Below, in pieces: positions 1 through 4,942 of a stretch of DNA of 5,641 nucleotides. The notes beneath the pieces are model-generated. The model saw nothing but the letters and a program-made list of their open reading frames with translations, was not told the DNA's origin and made no database searches. This DNA comes from Ruminococcus sp. (lineage in GTDB: Bacteria; Bacillota; Clostridia; Oscillospirales; Ruminococcaceae). Both the position numbers and the translations under genes were made by a program. Position 1 is the first letter of the stretch, and each line of letters begins with the position of its first letter. The stretch is taken from positions 2,740 through 8,380 of the forward strand of contig JAAVHM010000071.1 in the NCBI GenBank assembly GCA_014799675.1, written 5' to 3'.

Positions 1-386
1 ACAAGGTCGCTGTGACACCGTCCTCTTGCGTATTCTCCCGCATAGCGTTTTTCAAGTGGGACGCCGCACCTGTTATAGTAAAAGCTTTTCAGCAAGCCCA
101 GCTTCAGCCTGCGGTAAGGGTTTGAGGACACCGTAAATACAGGGGACTTCCGTCTGCCCGCCTTGATGTAATATTCTCCCATAACGTTGAATGTGGAAAA
201 ATCTATCACCGAAACGTTATTTCTTGAAGCCTCGTCGGGAAACGGACCGTTTGGTATTCCCGAAAACATAGTCCTTCCGCTTACAGCGTCAATGATCTGG
301 AATGAATCCGCCGAACCTATAAACACGGCGGTCTTGGGCATATAACTTATATATCCCAACTGATTGAGTACAATTTTTCTGTTCAT
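1..386 (-). CDS. GH9 family glucanase, 5' part (runs off the left edge)
   Basis: The first 128 codons of a leftward gene are present and the frame is open to the window edge. Residues about 4-85 match the Ig-like N-terminal domain of GH9 cellulases (CelD_N type): IVLNQLGY at 5-12, an IIDAVSGR segment at 31-38, VIDFSTFNVMGEYYI at 60-74 and SPVFTV at 81-86. Residues 102-108 (FYYNRCG) and the Cys-His at 124-125 are the typical entry into the (alpha/alpha)6 catalytic domain. The catalytic Asp and Glu lie outside the window. The start at 386 has AGGTGG on the minus strand at 393-398, 6 bases upstream, and the Ig domain begins at once, so there is no signal peptide. The enzyme is therefore probably cytoplasmic and acts on imported beta-glucan or related oligosaccharides; the substrate is inferred. 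It is divergent from the CE2 esterase. Family call confident; exact specificity open. Confidence 0.88.
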   Translation of the reverse strand, partial: MNRKIVLNQLGYISYMPKTAVFIGSADSFQIIDAVSGRTMFSGIPNGPFPDEASRNNVSVIDFSTFNVMGEYYIKAGRRKSPVFTVSSNPYRRLKLGLLKSFYYNRCGVPLEKRYAGEYARGRCHSDL

Positions 387-410
387 TTTCTACCACCTAA
401 CAATTTGCAA

Positions 411-424
411 ACAGCAATTGCTGT
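411..424. promoter_or_regulatory. 14-bp perfect palindrome, candidate operator for the GH9 gene
   Basis: ACAGCAATTGCTGT is a perfect dyad with no spacer. It lies 24 bases upstream of the GH9 start codon, and downstream of the candidate leftward -10 box at 444-449, so a protein bound here would block elongation or initiation of the GH9 gene. The central bases are AATT rather than the CG typical of LacI-family sites, so the regulator family cannot be named. Confidence 0.4.
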
Positions 425-443
425 ATAAAGCCCTGTTTATATA

Positions 444-472
444 ATTATACAATATTTTATGCAGATAAATAA
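444..472 (-). promoter_or_regulatory. Candidate leftward promoter for the GH9 gene
   Basis: On the minus strand a perfect TATAAT lies at 449-444. The hexamer 17 bases upstream (TTATTT, 472-467) is a poor -35 box. The start point would be near 437, giving a leader of about 50 bases that contains the palindrome. The surrounding AT-richness makes chance matches likely. Confidence 0.35.
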
Positions 473-503
473 AAACCTTTTTTATATTATTTATTAATAT
501 TGC

Positions 504-532
504 TTGCTAAATACAGATTTTTATGGTAAAAT
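504..532 (+). promoter_or_regulatory. Sigma-A promoter for the CE2 esterase operon
   Basis: TTGCTA at 504-509 is followed after exactly 17 bases by TAAAAT at 527-532, with an extended -10 TG at 524-525. Transcription would begin near 539, about 24 bases before the CE2 start codon. The ribosome binding site GAGGAG lies at 549-554, 8 bases before the ATG. Confidence 0.6.
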
Positions 533-562
533 TAGAAGAAAAACTATTGAGGAGATTTTTTT

Positions 563-1615
563 ATGAAAATTTTACACAACGACCAAAAAGCATTATATAT
601 GGGAAGATTTGACAGAACAGAAAACGAAACAAAGCTTTTCCATGCGGGAGCGCAGGTCAGGCTTAAATTTTCGGGGACTTCCCTGTTTGCGGTGATAAAC
701 AGTACCGTCCTTTGGGGAACTCTTAATCTCGGCGTAATTGTTGACGGCGAAATGAAAGAAGTCCCCCTGTCGGAGTACAATAACGGCAGGGAAATTACCG
801 TTGTCGCGGCGGCGGGACTGGACGAGGGCGTCCACGAGGTAACTATCTACAAACGCCATGCCGCAAATCAGACTCTTTCCCTTATTTCCTTTGAGACGGA
901 CGGGGATTTCCTTGCCCCCGAGCCGCTTCCCGAACTGAAGCTTGAAGTTTACGGCGACAGCGTTTGTGCGGGAGAGGTTATCGAGGCTGTGGAATTTGTC
1001 GGGCAATGCGACCCCGAGGGTCACAACAGCCGCTTTGACAATGTCTGGGAAAGCTTTGTAATGCAGACCGCGCGGAATATCGGCGCGCAGATACATAACA
1101 TCTGTCAGGGCGGTATTGCGATCTTTGACGGCACGGGATATTTCCATTATCCCGACATTATCGGGCTTGAAAGCACATTTGACAAGACCTGTTATTTCCC
1201 CGAGGGCGGCGAAATTACCAAGTGGGATTTCGGAAGATACTGTCCCGACATTGTAATAATTGCCGTTGGTCAGAACGACAAGCATGACGGCATTAACGAC
1301 AACGACGACATTAACATTGCAGACCCCGATTACCGTAAAAGGTGGAAAGAAGCTTACAAAAAAATGGTAAGGGAGCTTGACGGACACTATAAAAATTCCG
1401 AAAAATTCGTCCTGACCACAACAGTCTTAATGCATGACGCAGAGTGGGACAATGCTATCGAGGAGATAAAAAACGAGCTTAACGCCGAGGGTATAAAGGC
1501 GTACCACAATCTTTTCAGCAGGAACGGCGCGGCGACCCCCGGACACCCGAGACTTCCCGAGCATAACGAAATGGCGGAGGAACTGACTAAGTTTATCAAG
1601 GAAAATGTTCTGTAA
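563..1615 (+). CDS. Carbohydrate esterase family 2 (CE2) acetyl esterase, no signal peptide
   Basis: The 350-residue protein has the two-domain layout of CE2 deacetylases: an N-terminal beta jelly roll (about 1-112, with the FSGTSLF element at 36-42) and a C-terminal SGNH hydrolase domain (about 127-349). GDS at 131-133 supplies the nucleophile Ser133. The block II glycine lies in CQGGIA (181-186), block III is GQND (236-239, Asn238), and block V is GHP with His328, followed by His334. The residue three before His328, normally Asp in SGNH enzymes, is Thr325. The site thus looks like a Ser-His dyad, as reported for some CE2 members. The family removes O-acetyl groups from xylan, mannan or gluco-oligosaccharides. 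There is no signal peptide, so it probably acts in the cytosol on imported oligosaccharides, alongside the divergent GH9 enzyme. The start is supported by GAGGAG at 549-554. Substrate is inferred. Confidence 0.88.
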   Translation: MKILHNDQKALYMGRFDRTENETKLFHAGAQVRLKFSGTSLFAVINSTVLWGTLNLGVIVDGEMKEVPLSEYNNGREITVVAAAGLDEGVHEVTIYKRHAANQTLSLISFETDGDFLAPEPLPELKLEVYGDSVCAGEVIEAVEFVGQCDPEGHNSRFDNVWESFVMQTARNIGAQIHNICQGGIAIFDGTGYFHYPDIIGLESTFDKTCYFPEGGEITKWDFGRYCPDIVIIAVGQNDKHDGINDNDDINIADPDYRKRWKEAYKKMVRELDGHYKNSEKFVLTTTVLMHDAEWDNAIEEIKNELNAEGIKAYHNLFSRNGAATPGHPRLPEHNEMAEELTKFIKENVL

Positions 1616-1652
1616 AAGACATAGCGTTCGGCAAGCCTAAGGAGGAAATTCA

Positions 1653-2006
1653 ATGACAAAGAAACATAGAATAATTACGGTGATATTGATTTCTTTAATG
1701 GCGTTAAGCTTAATATTGAATTTAATGTTTTGGATTGGTTTAGTAAGTGCAGAATTTGAAGAGTTAATTATCTCTAATCCGATAACTCTTAAACTTTTAA
1801 TAATCTATATACTTACTTCTTTATTGTGGGCTTTTATCTCGTTTATAAATGCTGTCCATGCAGTTATGGGTTTACGGGAAATTTACAAATCCAAATCCAC
1901 AACGCCAAAACGCTTGACAAAGTATTGGATTTATTTAGCTGTTTCATTGGGTTCACTTGTTCTGCATTTGATGTCATTCCGTGAATTTTCCAGCTGGGTT
2001 GTGTAG
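1653..2006 (+). CDS. Small three-helix membrane protein, unknown function
   Basis: I do not recognise this 117-residue protein. Three hydrophobic stretches are clear: about 7-31, 46-73 and 92-109. A short basic N-terminus (MTKKHR) and a polar loop rich in Lys/Thr/Ser (about 75-91) suggest a cytoplasmic N-terminus and second loop by the positive-inside rule. A near-perfect ribosome binding site (TAAGGAGGAA, 1638-1647) lies just upstream, so it is a real gene. It starts 37 bases after the CE2 stop with no terminator between, so the two are probably co-transcribed. Its DNA is much more AT-rich than its neighbours: 1681-1740 is 25% G+C by hand count, against about 58% for 2341-2400. That may reflect acquisition from elsewhere, although hydrophobic codons (ATT, TTA, TTT) also lower G+C. 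There is no evidence for a link to carbohydrate metabolism beyond its position. Confidence 0.75.
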   Translation: MTKKHRIITVILISLMALSLILNLMFWIGLVSAEFEELIISNPITLKLLIIYILTSLLWAFISFINAVHAVMGLREIYKSKSTTPKRLTKYWIYLAVSLGSLVLHLMSFREFSSWVV

Positions 2007-2030
2007 AGTGAAAATATTTGATTACTTAAA

Positions 2031-2063
2031 AAGAGGATAGGATTTTAAAAGTCCTGTCCTCTT
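2031..2063 (+). terminator. Hairpin terminator after the CE2/membrane protein unit
   Basis: A 12-bp stem (2031-2042 with 2052-2063) contains one G-U pair and closes a 9-base loop. It is followed by an imperfect T-rich tail (GTATTTT). It lies 25 bases after the membrane-protein stop. The T-tract is weak, but five T residues follow the stem on the minus strand too, so it may work in either direction. Confidence 0.6.
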
Positions 2064-2092
2064 GTATTTTGCGGAAAAAATCGGCATATACT
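2062..2092 (+). promoter_or_regulatory. Possible weak promoter for the serine hydrolase gene
   Basis: TTGTAT (2062-2067) and TATACT (2087-2092) are separated by 19 bases, longer than ideal. They are the best pair between the terminator and the gene. The start point would be near 2099. This is a tentative call. Confidence 0.22.
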
Positions 2093-2107
2093 TTTCATAT
2101 AAAATAT

Positions 2108-2113
2108 GGGAGG
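2108..2113 (+). promoter_or_regulatory. Ribosome binding site that decides the serine hydrolase start
   Basis: GGGAGG lies 10 bases before the ATG at 2124. The in-frame ATG at 2106 has only AT-rich sequence upstream and itself overlaps this site, so 2124 is the preferred start. Confidence 0.7.
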
Positions 2114-2123
2114 ACTGCCGCAT

Positions 2124-3938
2124 ATGGAAATCGGTAAACAAATCAGGGCTTTGGAGTGGCTTCACGGGCTTATCAGCGGAAAGGAAACGGGGGATATTTA
2201 CGTCCCGCAAAAGCCGCGTCTGCGTCCCTCTGAAAACGAGGGCGGCTTTGAGGAACTTCTCCCCGAGCAGGTGGGAGTGCGCTCAAAAGGCTTGCTGAAA
2301 ATGTTCTCGGGGCTTTCCGCGGCCAAGGGGGTGAACCCCCATTCCGCCGTCGTCCTGCGGGACGGCAAGCTTATCGCAAAAGCAAACTGGTCGCCCTATG
2401 AAATGGATTACCCCCACGTTTCCCACTCCCTTTGCAAGAGCATTGTCTCCATGGCGGTGGGACTTGCGGTCGAGGAAAAAATACTTTTTCTGACAGAAAA
2501 GGTCGCTCCCATTTTCAAAGAGGAAATGCCGAAAGAACCCCACAAGCTTATGAAAGACGTAACTGTCCGCAATCTTCTCACCATGTCAAGCGGCGCAGGC
2601 TTCAACGAAGCAAAAGCGGTCATGAGCAAAAACTGGGTACGTGATTTTCTTTCCTCGGAAATAAAATTCCAGCCGGGGACTGATTTCCACTACAACAGCC
2701 TGAACACCTATATGCTGTCGGCAATTCTCTGCAAGCGGTCGGGAATGTCACTTTCCGAGTACCTTAACCAAAGGATTTTCCGCCCGCTGGGGATAAAGAA
2801 TTTTTACTGGGAGAAGTGTCCCCGCGGTATCGAAAAGGGCGGCTGGGGACTTTATATGACAGTTTTCGACTACGCCAAATTAGGTCAGCTTTACCTTAAC
2901 GGCGGCGTGTGGAACGGCGTTCGCATAATAAGCGAAAGCTGGGTGAACACCTCCACATCGCGTCAGATCGTCAAGGGGGAAAGCCCCTGCCGTCAGGGGT
3001 ACGGTTTTCAAATATGGCTGACGAGGAACGGCGGCTATGTTTTCAGCGGTATGCTTGGGCAGAACGTTTTTGTGTTCCCCAAAAGGAATATGGTTATTGC
3101 CGTTACGGCAGGAAGCGAAGCGGTTTTCCCCGACTGCCGCGCGGCGGACATTATCGGCGGATTTATTGACAACGACGAAAATTTCAGCGATACTCCCATA
3201 AAGGAATTCCGCTACTCCGAGGCGGCGCAGCTCAGGAACGCCCTTGCGGAAGCAAAATTCGGCGAGCCTTTGGAGATAAGTCCCAAGCCAACCGTTGCGG
3301 AAATTCTGCGGCAGAAGCTTGTTCCGAAAAAGAAGCTGATTTCTCCCGAAGAGGAGGAAAACCTACTGACCCAAGCCGCGGAGATACTGAACGGCGCGGA
3401 GATCGTTTTTGAAGAAAATAACAGCGGCGACGTCCTGCCAATGCTTATCCAAGCCATGAGTGGGAATTTTGACAGCGGCACGGAGCGTGTGAAATTCAAG
3501 GCGGGCAAGGAATTTTTGTCGGTAACGATTTTCGGCGGGGACGGCGGTTCCGCATTGGCAAGAATACCCGTCCGATACGACGGCAAGCCCGCTTACTTCG
3601 AGCTTGAACGGCGGGGGGACGTTTACCGCATAGGCGTTACGGGGAATTTCACCGCCGACGAGGACGGCAAGCCTGTCCTGCGTATCATGCTTTGCTTTAC
3701 CGAGACCGCCTGCACGCGTCTGCTTAAATTTATTTTCGAGGGGGAAAGCGTTACGCTGAAATTCCGTGACAGTCCCAGTCTTTACAACGCTATCGACGAG
3801 GGGGCGGAAATACTGCTGCCCGTGCTTAAAAGCGCTTCCCGAAAAATTCTTGACGCCGCCCTTGAAAGCGACATTGCCGATTATCAGATACGGAAATTTT
3901 TAGAGCCGTCAATAACGGGTACAATTAAAATGCAGTAA
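2124..3938 (+). CDS. Serine hydrolase, beta-lactamase/class C fold (COG1680-like), with an extra C-terminal domain
   Basis: The 604-residue protein carries the fold of class C beta-lactamases, DD-peptidases and family VIII esterases over about residues 50-350. Ser102-Leu-Cys-Lys105 is the SxxK nucleophile motif. Tyr190-Asn-Ser is the YxN-like motif, with the last Asn replaced. Typical family segments follow: RIFRPLGI (217-224), GGWGLYMTVFDYAKLGQLYLNGG near 239-261, and SGMLGQ (308-313) where the KTG motif would be. The changed third motif argues against a true beta-lactamase and for an esterase, amidase or related hydrolase; substrate unknown. Residues about 355-604 form an additional region I cannot assign, beginning with a charged Lys/Glu-rich helical stretch (390-425). 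There is no signal peptide, so it seems cytoplasmic, unusual for relatives that act on peptidoglycan. It appears to be its own transcription unit, between the hairpin at 2031-2063 and the promoter at 3969. Confidence 0.85.
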   Translation: MEIGKQIRALEWLHGLISGKETGDIYVPQKPRLRPSENEGGFEELLPEQVGVRSKGLLKMFSGLSAAKGVNPHSAVVLRDGKLIAKANWSPYEMDYPHVSHSLCKSIVSMAVGLAVEEKILFLTEKVAPIFKEEMPKEPHKLMKDVTVRNLLTMSSGAGFNEAKAVMSKNWVRDFLSSEIKFQPGTDFHYNSLNTYMLSAILCKRSGMSLSEYLNQRIFRPLGIKNFYWEKCPRGIEKGGWGLYMTVFDYAKLGQLYLNGGVWNGVRIISESWVNTSTSRQIVKGESPCRQGYGFQIWLTRNGGYVFSGMLGQNVFVFPKRNMVIAVTAGSEAVFPDCRAADIIGGFIDNDENFSDTPIKEFRYSEAAQLRNALAEAKFGEPLEISPKPTVAEILRQKLVPKKKLISPEEEENLLTQAAEILNGAEIVFEENNSGDVLPMLIQAMSGNFDSGTERVKFKAGKEFLSVTIFGGDGGSALARIPVRYDGKPAYFELERRGDVYRIGVTGNFTADEDGKPVLRIMLCFTETACTRLLKFIFEGESVTLKFRDSPSLYNAIDEGAEILLPVLKSASRKILDAALESDIADYQIRKFLEPSITGTIKMQ

Positions 3939-3968
3939 AAAATTTGCTGTCATTGAGCTGAATGTGGA

Positions 3969-3997
3969 TTGACTTTTTGGTTATTATACGGTATAAT
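3969..3997 (+). promoter_or_regulatory. Strong sigma-A promoter of the methyltransferase cassette
   Basis: TTGACT (3969-3974) and a perfect TATAAT (3992-3997) are separated by exactly 17 bases, the best promoter in the window. Transcription should begin near 4004. The -10 box overlaps the left arm of a long inverted repeat, so it is probably controlled. Confidence 0.82.
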
Positions 3998-4030
3998 TAT
4001 TTCGTATCATTAAGAAGATACGAAATAATT
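3995..4030. promoter_or_regulatory. Perfect 14-bp inverted repeat over the -10 box and start point (operator or terminator)
   Basis: The arms 3995-4008 and 4017-4030 are perfectly complementary and enclose an 8-base spacer. The dyad covers the end of the -10 box and the predicted start point. That placement fits a repressor operator such as those bound by TetR-type proteins; the regulator is not in the window. In RNA reading through from the serine hydrolase gene the whole element would fold into a hairpin followed by TTTTT (4029-4033), so it could also terminate upstream transcripts. RNA begun near 4004 would lack most of the left arm. No other terminator is visible after the serine hydrolase gene. 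Confidence 0.65.
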
Positions 4031-4048
4031 TTTAAGGAGTGAAGTTTT

Positions 4049-4108
4049 ATGATTTCTATTAAGTTTTTTTCGGTAAATAATAAATGTACACGAGGTATAA
4101 TTTTATAA
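4049..4108 (+). CDS. 19-residue leader peptide upstream of the methyltransferase
   Basis: A short ORF encodes MISIKFFSVNNKCTRGIIL. It has a strong ribosome binding site, AAGGAGTG (4034-4041), 7 bases before the ATG, better than that of the downstream enzyme. It begins about 45 bases after the predicted start point. The last base of its TAA stop (4106-4108) is the first base of the stem of the hairpin at 4108-4138. The layout (promoter, short translated leader, alternative RNA structures, methyltransferase) resembles attenuator leaders such as those of erm and other resistance genes, where a stalled ribosome selects the RNA fold. The peptide is not one I recognise and contains no stalling motif I can name with certainty. 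That it is translated is inferred from the ribosome binding site and context. Confidence 0.55.
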   Translation: MISIKFFSVNNKCTRGIIL

Positions 4109-4152
4109 GCCGAGCAAAGTGATCCTTTTTGCTCGGCTATGACAGAAAGGAT
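4108..4152 (+). promoter_or_regulatory. Candidate translational switch: hairpin or pseudoknot masking the methyltransferase ribosome binding site
   Basis: An 11-bp stem (4108-4118 with 4128-4138) encloses the loop 4119-4127. Loop bases 4122-4127 (ATCCTT) are exactly complementary to 4147-4152 (AAGGAT), the ribosome binding site of the methyltransferase. Two folds would hide that site: an H-type pseudoknot that keeps the first stem, or an alternative hairpin pairing 4121-4131 with 4143-4153 (nine Watson-Crick and two G-U pairs) that breaks it. There is no T-run after the stem, so a simple terminator is unlikely. A ribosome finishing the leader ORF would cover the left arm and change which fold forms. 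Function is inferred from pairing alone. Confidence 0.5.
4145..4151 (+). promoter_or_regulatory. Ribosome binding site that decides the methyltransferase start
   Basis: GAAAGGA lies 8 bases before the ATG at 4160. The in-frame ATG at 4139 sits immediately after the hairpin stem and has no ribosome binding site, so 4160 is preferred. Confidence 0.7.
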
Positions 4153-4159
4153 TGTAATA

Positions 4160-4873
4160 ATGGATTATAAAAAACTTATTAAACAACTGAAAGAAAATGA
4201 ACATCTTATAAGCATGACGTCTATCGAGCGTATAGTTGAAATCGGCTATTCGGCAGGAATGACCGGCGGTTCTGCTGTTTTGGACTTATGCTGCGGTTAT
4301 GGAGAAATGCTTAAGATATGGCATGAGGCGTTTGACATTAGAGGAATTGGCGTAGACATTTGCAGTGAGTTTATTGAAGTCGGTAAAAAACGCATTGCAG
4401 AAGAAGCTGTTTCGGACATCACTCTTATTGAAGCGGACATTTTCAAATGGCGGACAGATGAAAAATTTGATTATGTATGTTTGTCAGGTGAGGATTTCGG
4501 CGGTTTTCAAAGTACAATTGAATTGCTTGAAAAGTATGTTAAACCAAACGGCAAGCTAATTATCGGAACGCGTTATTCAAAGGTTGAAAACCCGCCTAAA
4601 GAGTTGATTGAATTTGAGGGCGAAACTCTTCCGCTAACGGAAATTAACCGTATTGTTCGCTCGAAAGATTACTACATAACCTCAATGGCTGCCGATACGC
4701 AGGCGGAATGGGAACGTTACATTATGTGGAGTGCAAAACGGCATTTAAATGATTTGAGAAAATCTCCCGAAGATAAGTCGCTTCAAGAATGGTGTGATAA
4801 ATGGTATGATATGTACTTTAATTATCGCAGACCTTATGAGGGATATGTAACTGTTGTAATTGAAAAATTATAA
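4160..4873 (+). CDS. Class I SAM-dependent methyltransferase, YjhP-like
   Basis: The 237-residue protein has a Rossmann-type methyltransferase core. Motif I is VLDLCCGYGE (40-49), the acidic end of strand 2 is GVDIC with Asp66, the EAD segment is at 91-93, and LLEKYVKPNGKLIIG (122-136) is the usual post-motif region. The opening MTSIERIVEIG (19-29) and the C-terminal half, with Trp/Tyr-rich stretches (W184, W190, W211, W215, YNYRRPYEGY-like end), match the small-molecule type methyltransferases resembling E. coli YjhP, whose substrate is not established. Length fits a complete enzyme. It has its own strong promoter and regulated leader, which suggests it is induced by a specific signal, possibly a toxic compound; this is inference. 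Its DNA is more AT-rich than the flanking esterase and hydrolase genes (4741-4800 is 35% G+C by hand count), consistent with transfer. Class confident, substrate unknown. Confidence 0.85.
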   Translation: MDYKKLIKQLKENEHLISMTSIERIVEIGYSAGMTGGSAVLDLCCGYGEMLKIWHEAFDIRGIGVDICSEFIEVGKKRIAEEAVSDITLIEADIFKWRTDEKFDYVCLSGEDFGGFQSTIELLEKYVKPNGKLIIGTRYSKVENPPKELIEFEGETLPLTEINRIVRSKDYYITSMAADTQAEWERYIMWSAKRHLNDLRKSPEDKSLQEWCDKWYDMYFNYRRPYEGYVTVVIEKL

Positions 4874-4881
4874 TTGATGAA

Positions 4882-4912
4882 AAAAACCGTCGGCTTGAAA
4901 CCGACGGTTTTT
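4882..4912. terminator. Bidirectional intrinsic terminator between methyltransferase and adhE
   Basis: The stem CCGTCGG (4887-4893) pairs perfectly with CCGACGG (4901-4907) around a 7-base loop, extended by five A-T pairs. A T-run follows on the plus strand (4908-4912), and the A-run at 4881-4886 gives a T-run on the minus strand. It lies 8 bases after the methyltransferase stop and 30 bases past the adhE stop, so it serves both convergent genes. Confidence 0.92.
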
Positions 4913-4942
4913 CTATTTGCGTGTGAATTATTTGCGGGCGAT

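Larger units (their letters stand above)
387..562. promoter_or_regulatory. Divergent AT-rich regulatory gap between GH9 and CE2 genes
   Basis: This intergenic stretch of 176 bases is markedly AT-rich and holds the control signals of both flanking genes. They are a good rightward promoter near 504-532, a weaker leftward -10 box near 444-449, and a 14-bp palindrome at 411-424. I see no gene or RNA gene in it. Confidence 0.7.

Noticed and set aside
593..1387. Long open frame of 264 codons on the minus strand inside the CE2 gene
   Set aside because: It is exactly antisense to a protein with clear CE2 motifs, and its translation matches no family I know. It is a shadow produced by codon bias.
2106..2123. 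Upstream ATG at 2106 as the serine hydrolase start
   Set aside because: Only AT-rich sequence lies upstream, and the GGGAGG site overlapping this ATG serves the one at 2124.
2124..3170. Calling the serine hydrolase a beta-lactamase resistance gene
   Set aside because: The SxxK motif is present, but the KTG motif is replaced by SGM and there is no signal peptide, so periplasmic or extracellular beta-lactam hydrolysis is unlikely.
4108..4138. Hairpin as a simple intrinsic terminator
   Set aside because: No T-run follows on the plus strand, and the following bases lead directly into the methyltransferase ribosome binding site. On the minus strand the tail (TATAAAATT) is also not a clean T-run.
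4139..4159. Upstream ATG at 4139 as the methyltransferase start
   Set aside because: There is no ribosome binding site before it, and it lies directly against the hairpin stem. The ATG at 4160 has GAAAGGA at a good distance.
4004..4160. A known SAM or preQ1 riboswitch ahead of the methyltransferase
   Set aside because: The pseudoknot-like layout invites the idea, but I do not see the conserved core bases of those classes, and the region also holds a translated-looking leader ORF. No named riboswitch can be supported.
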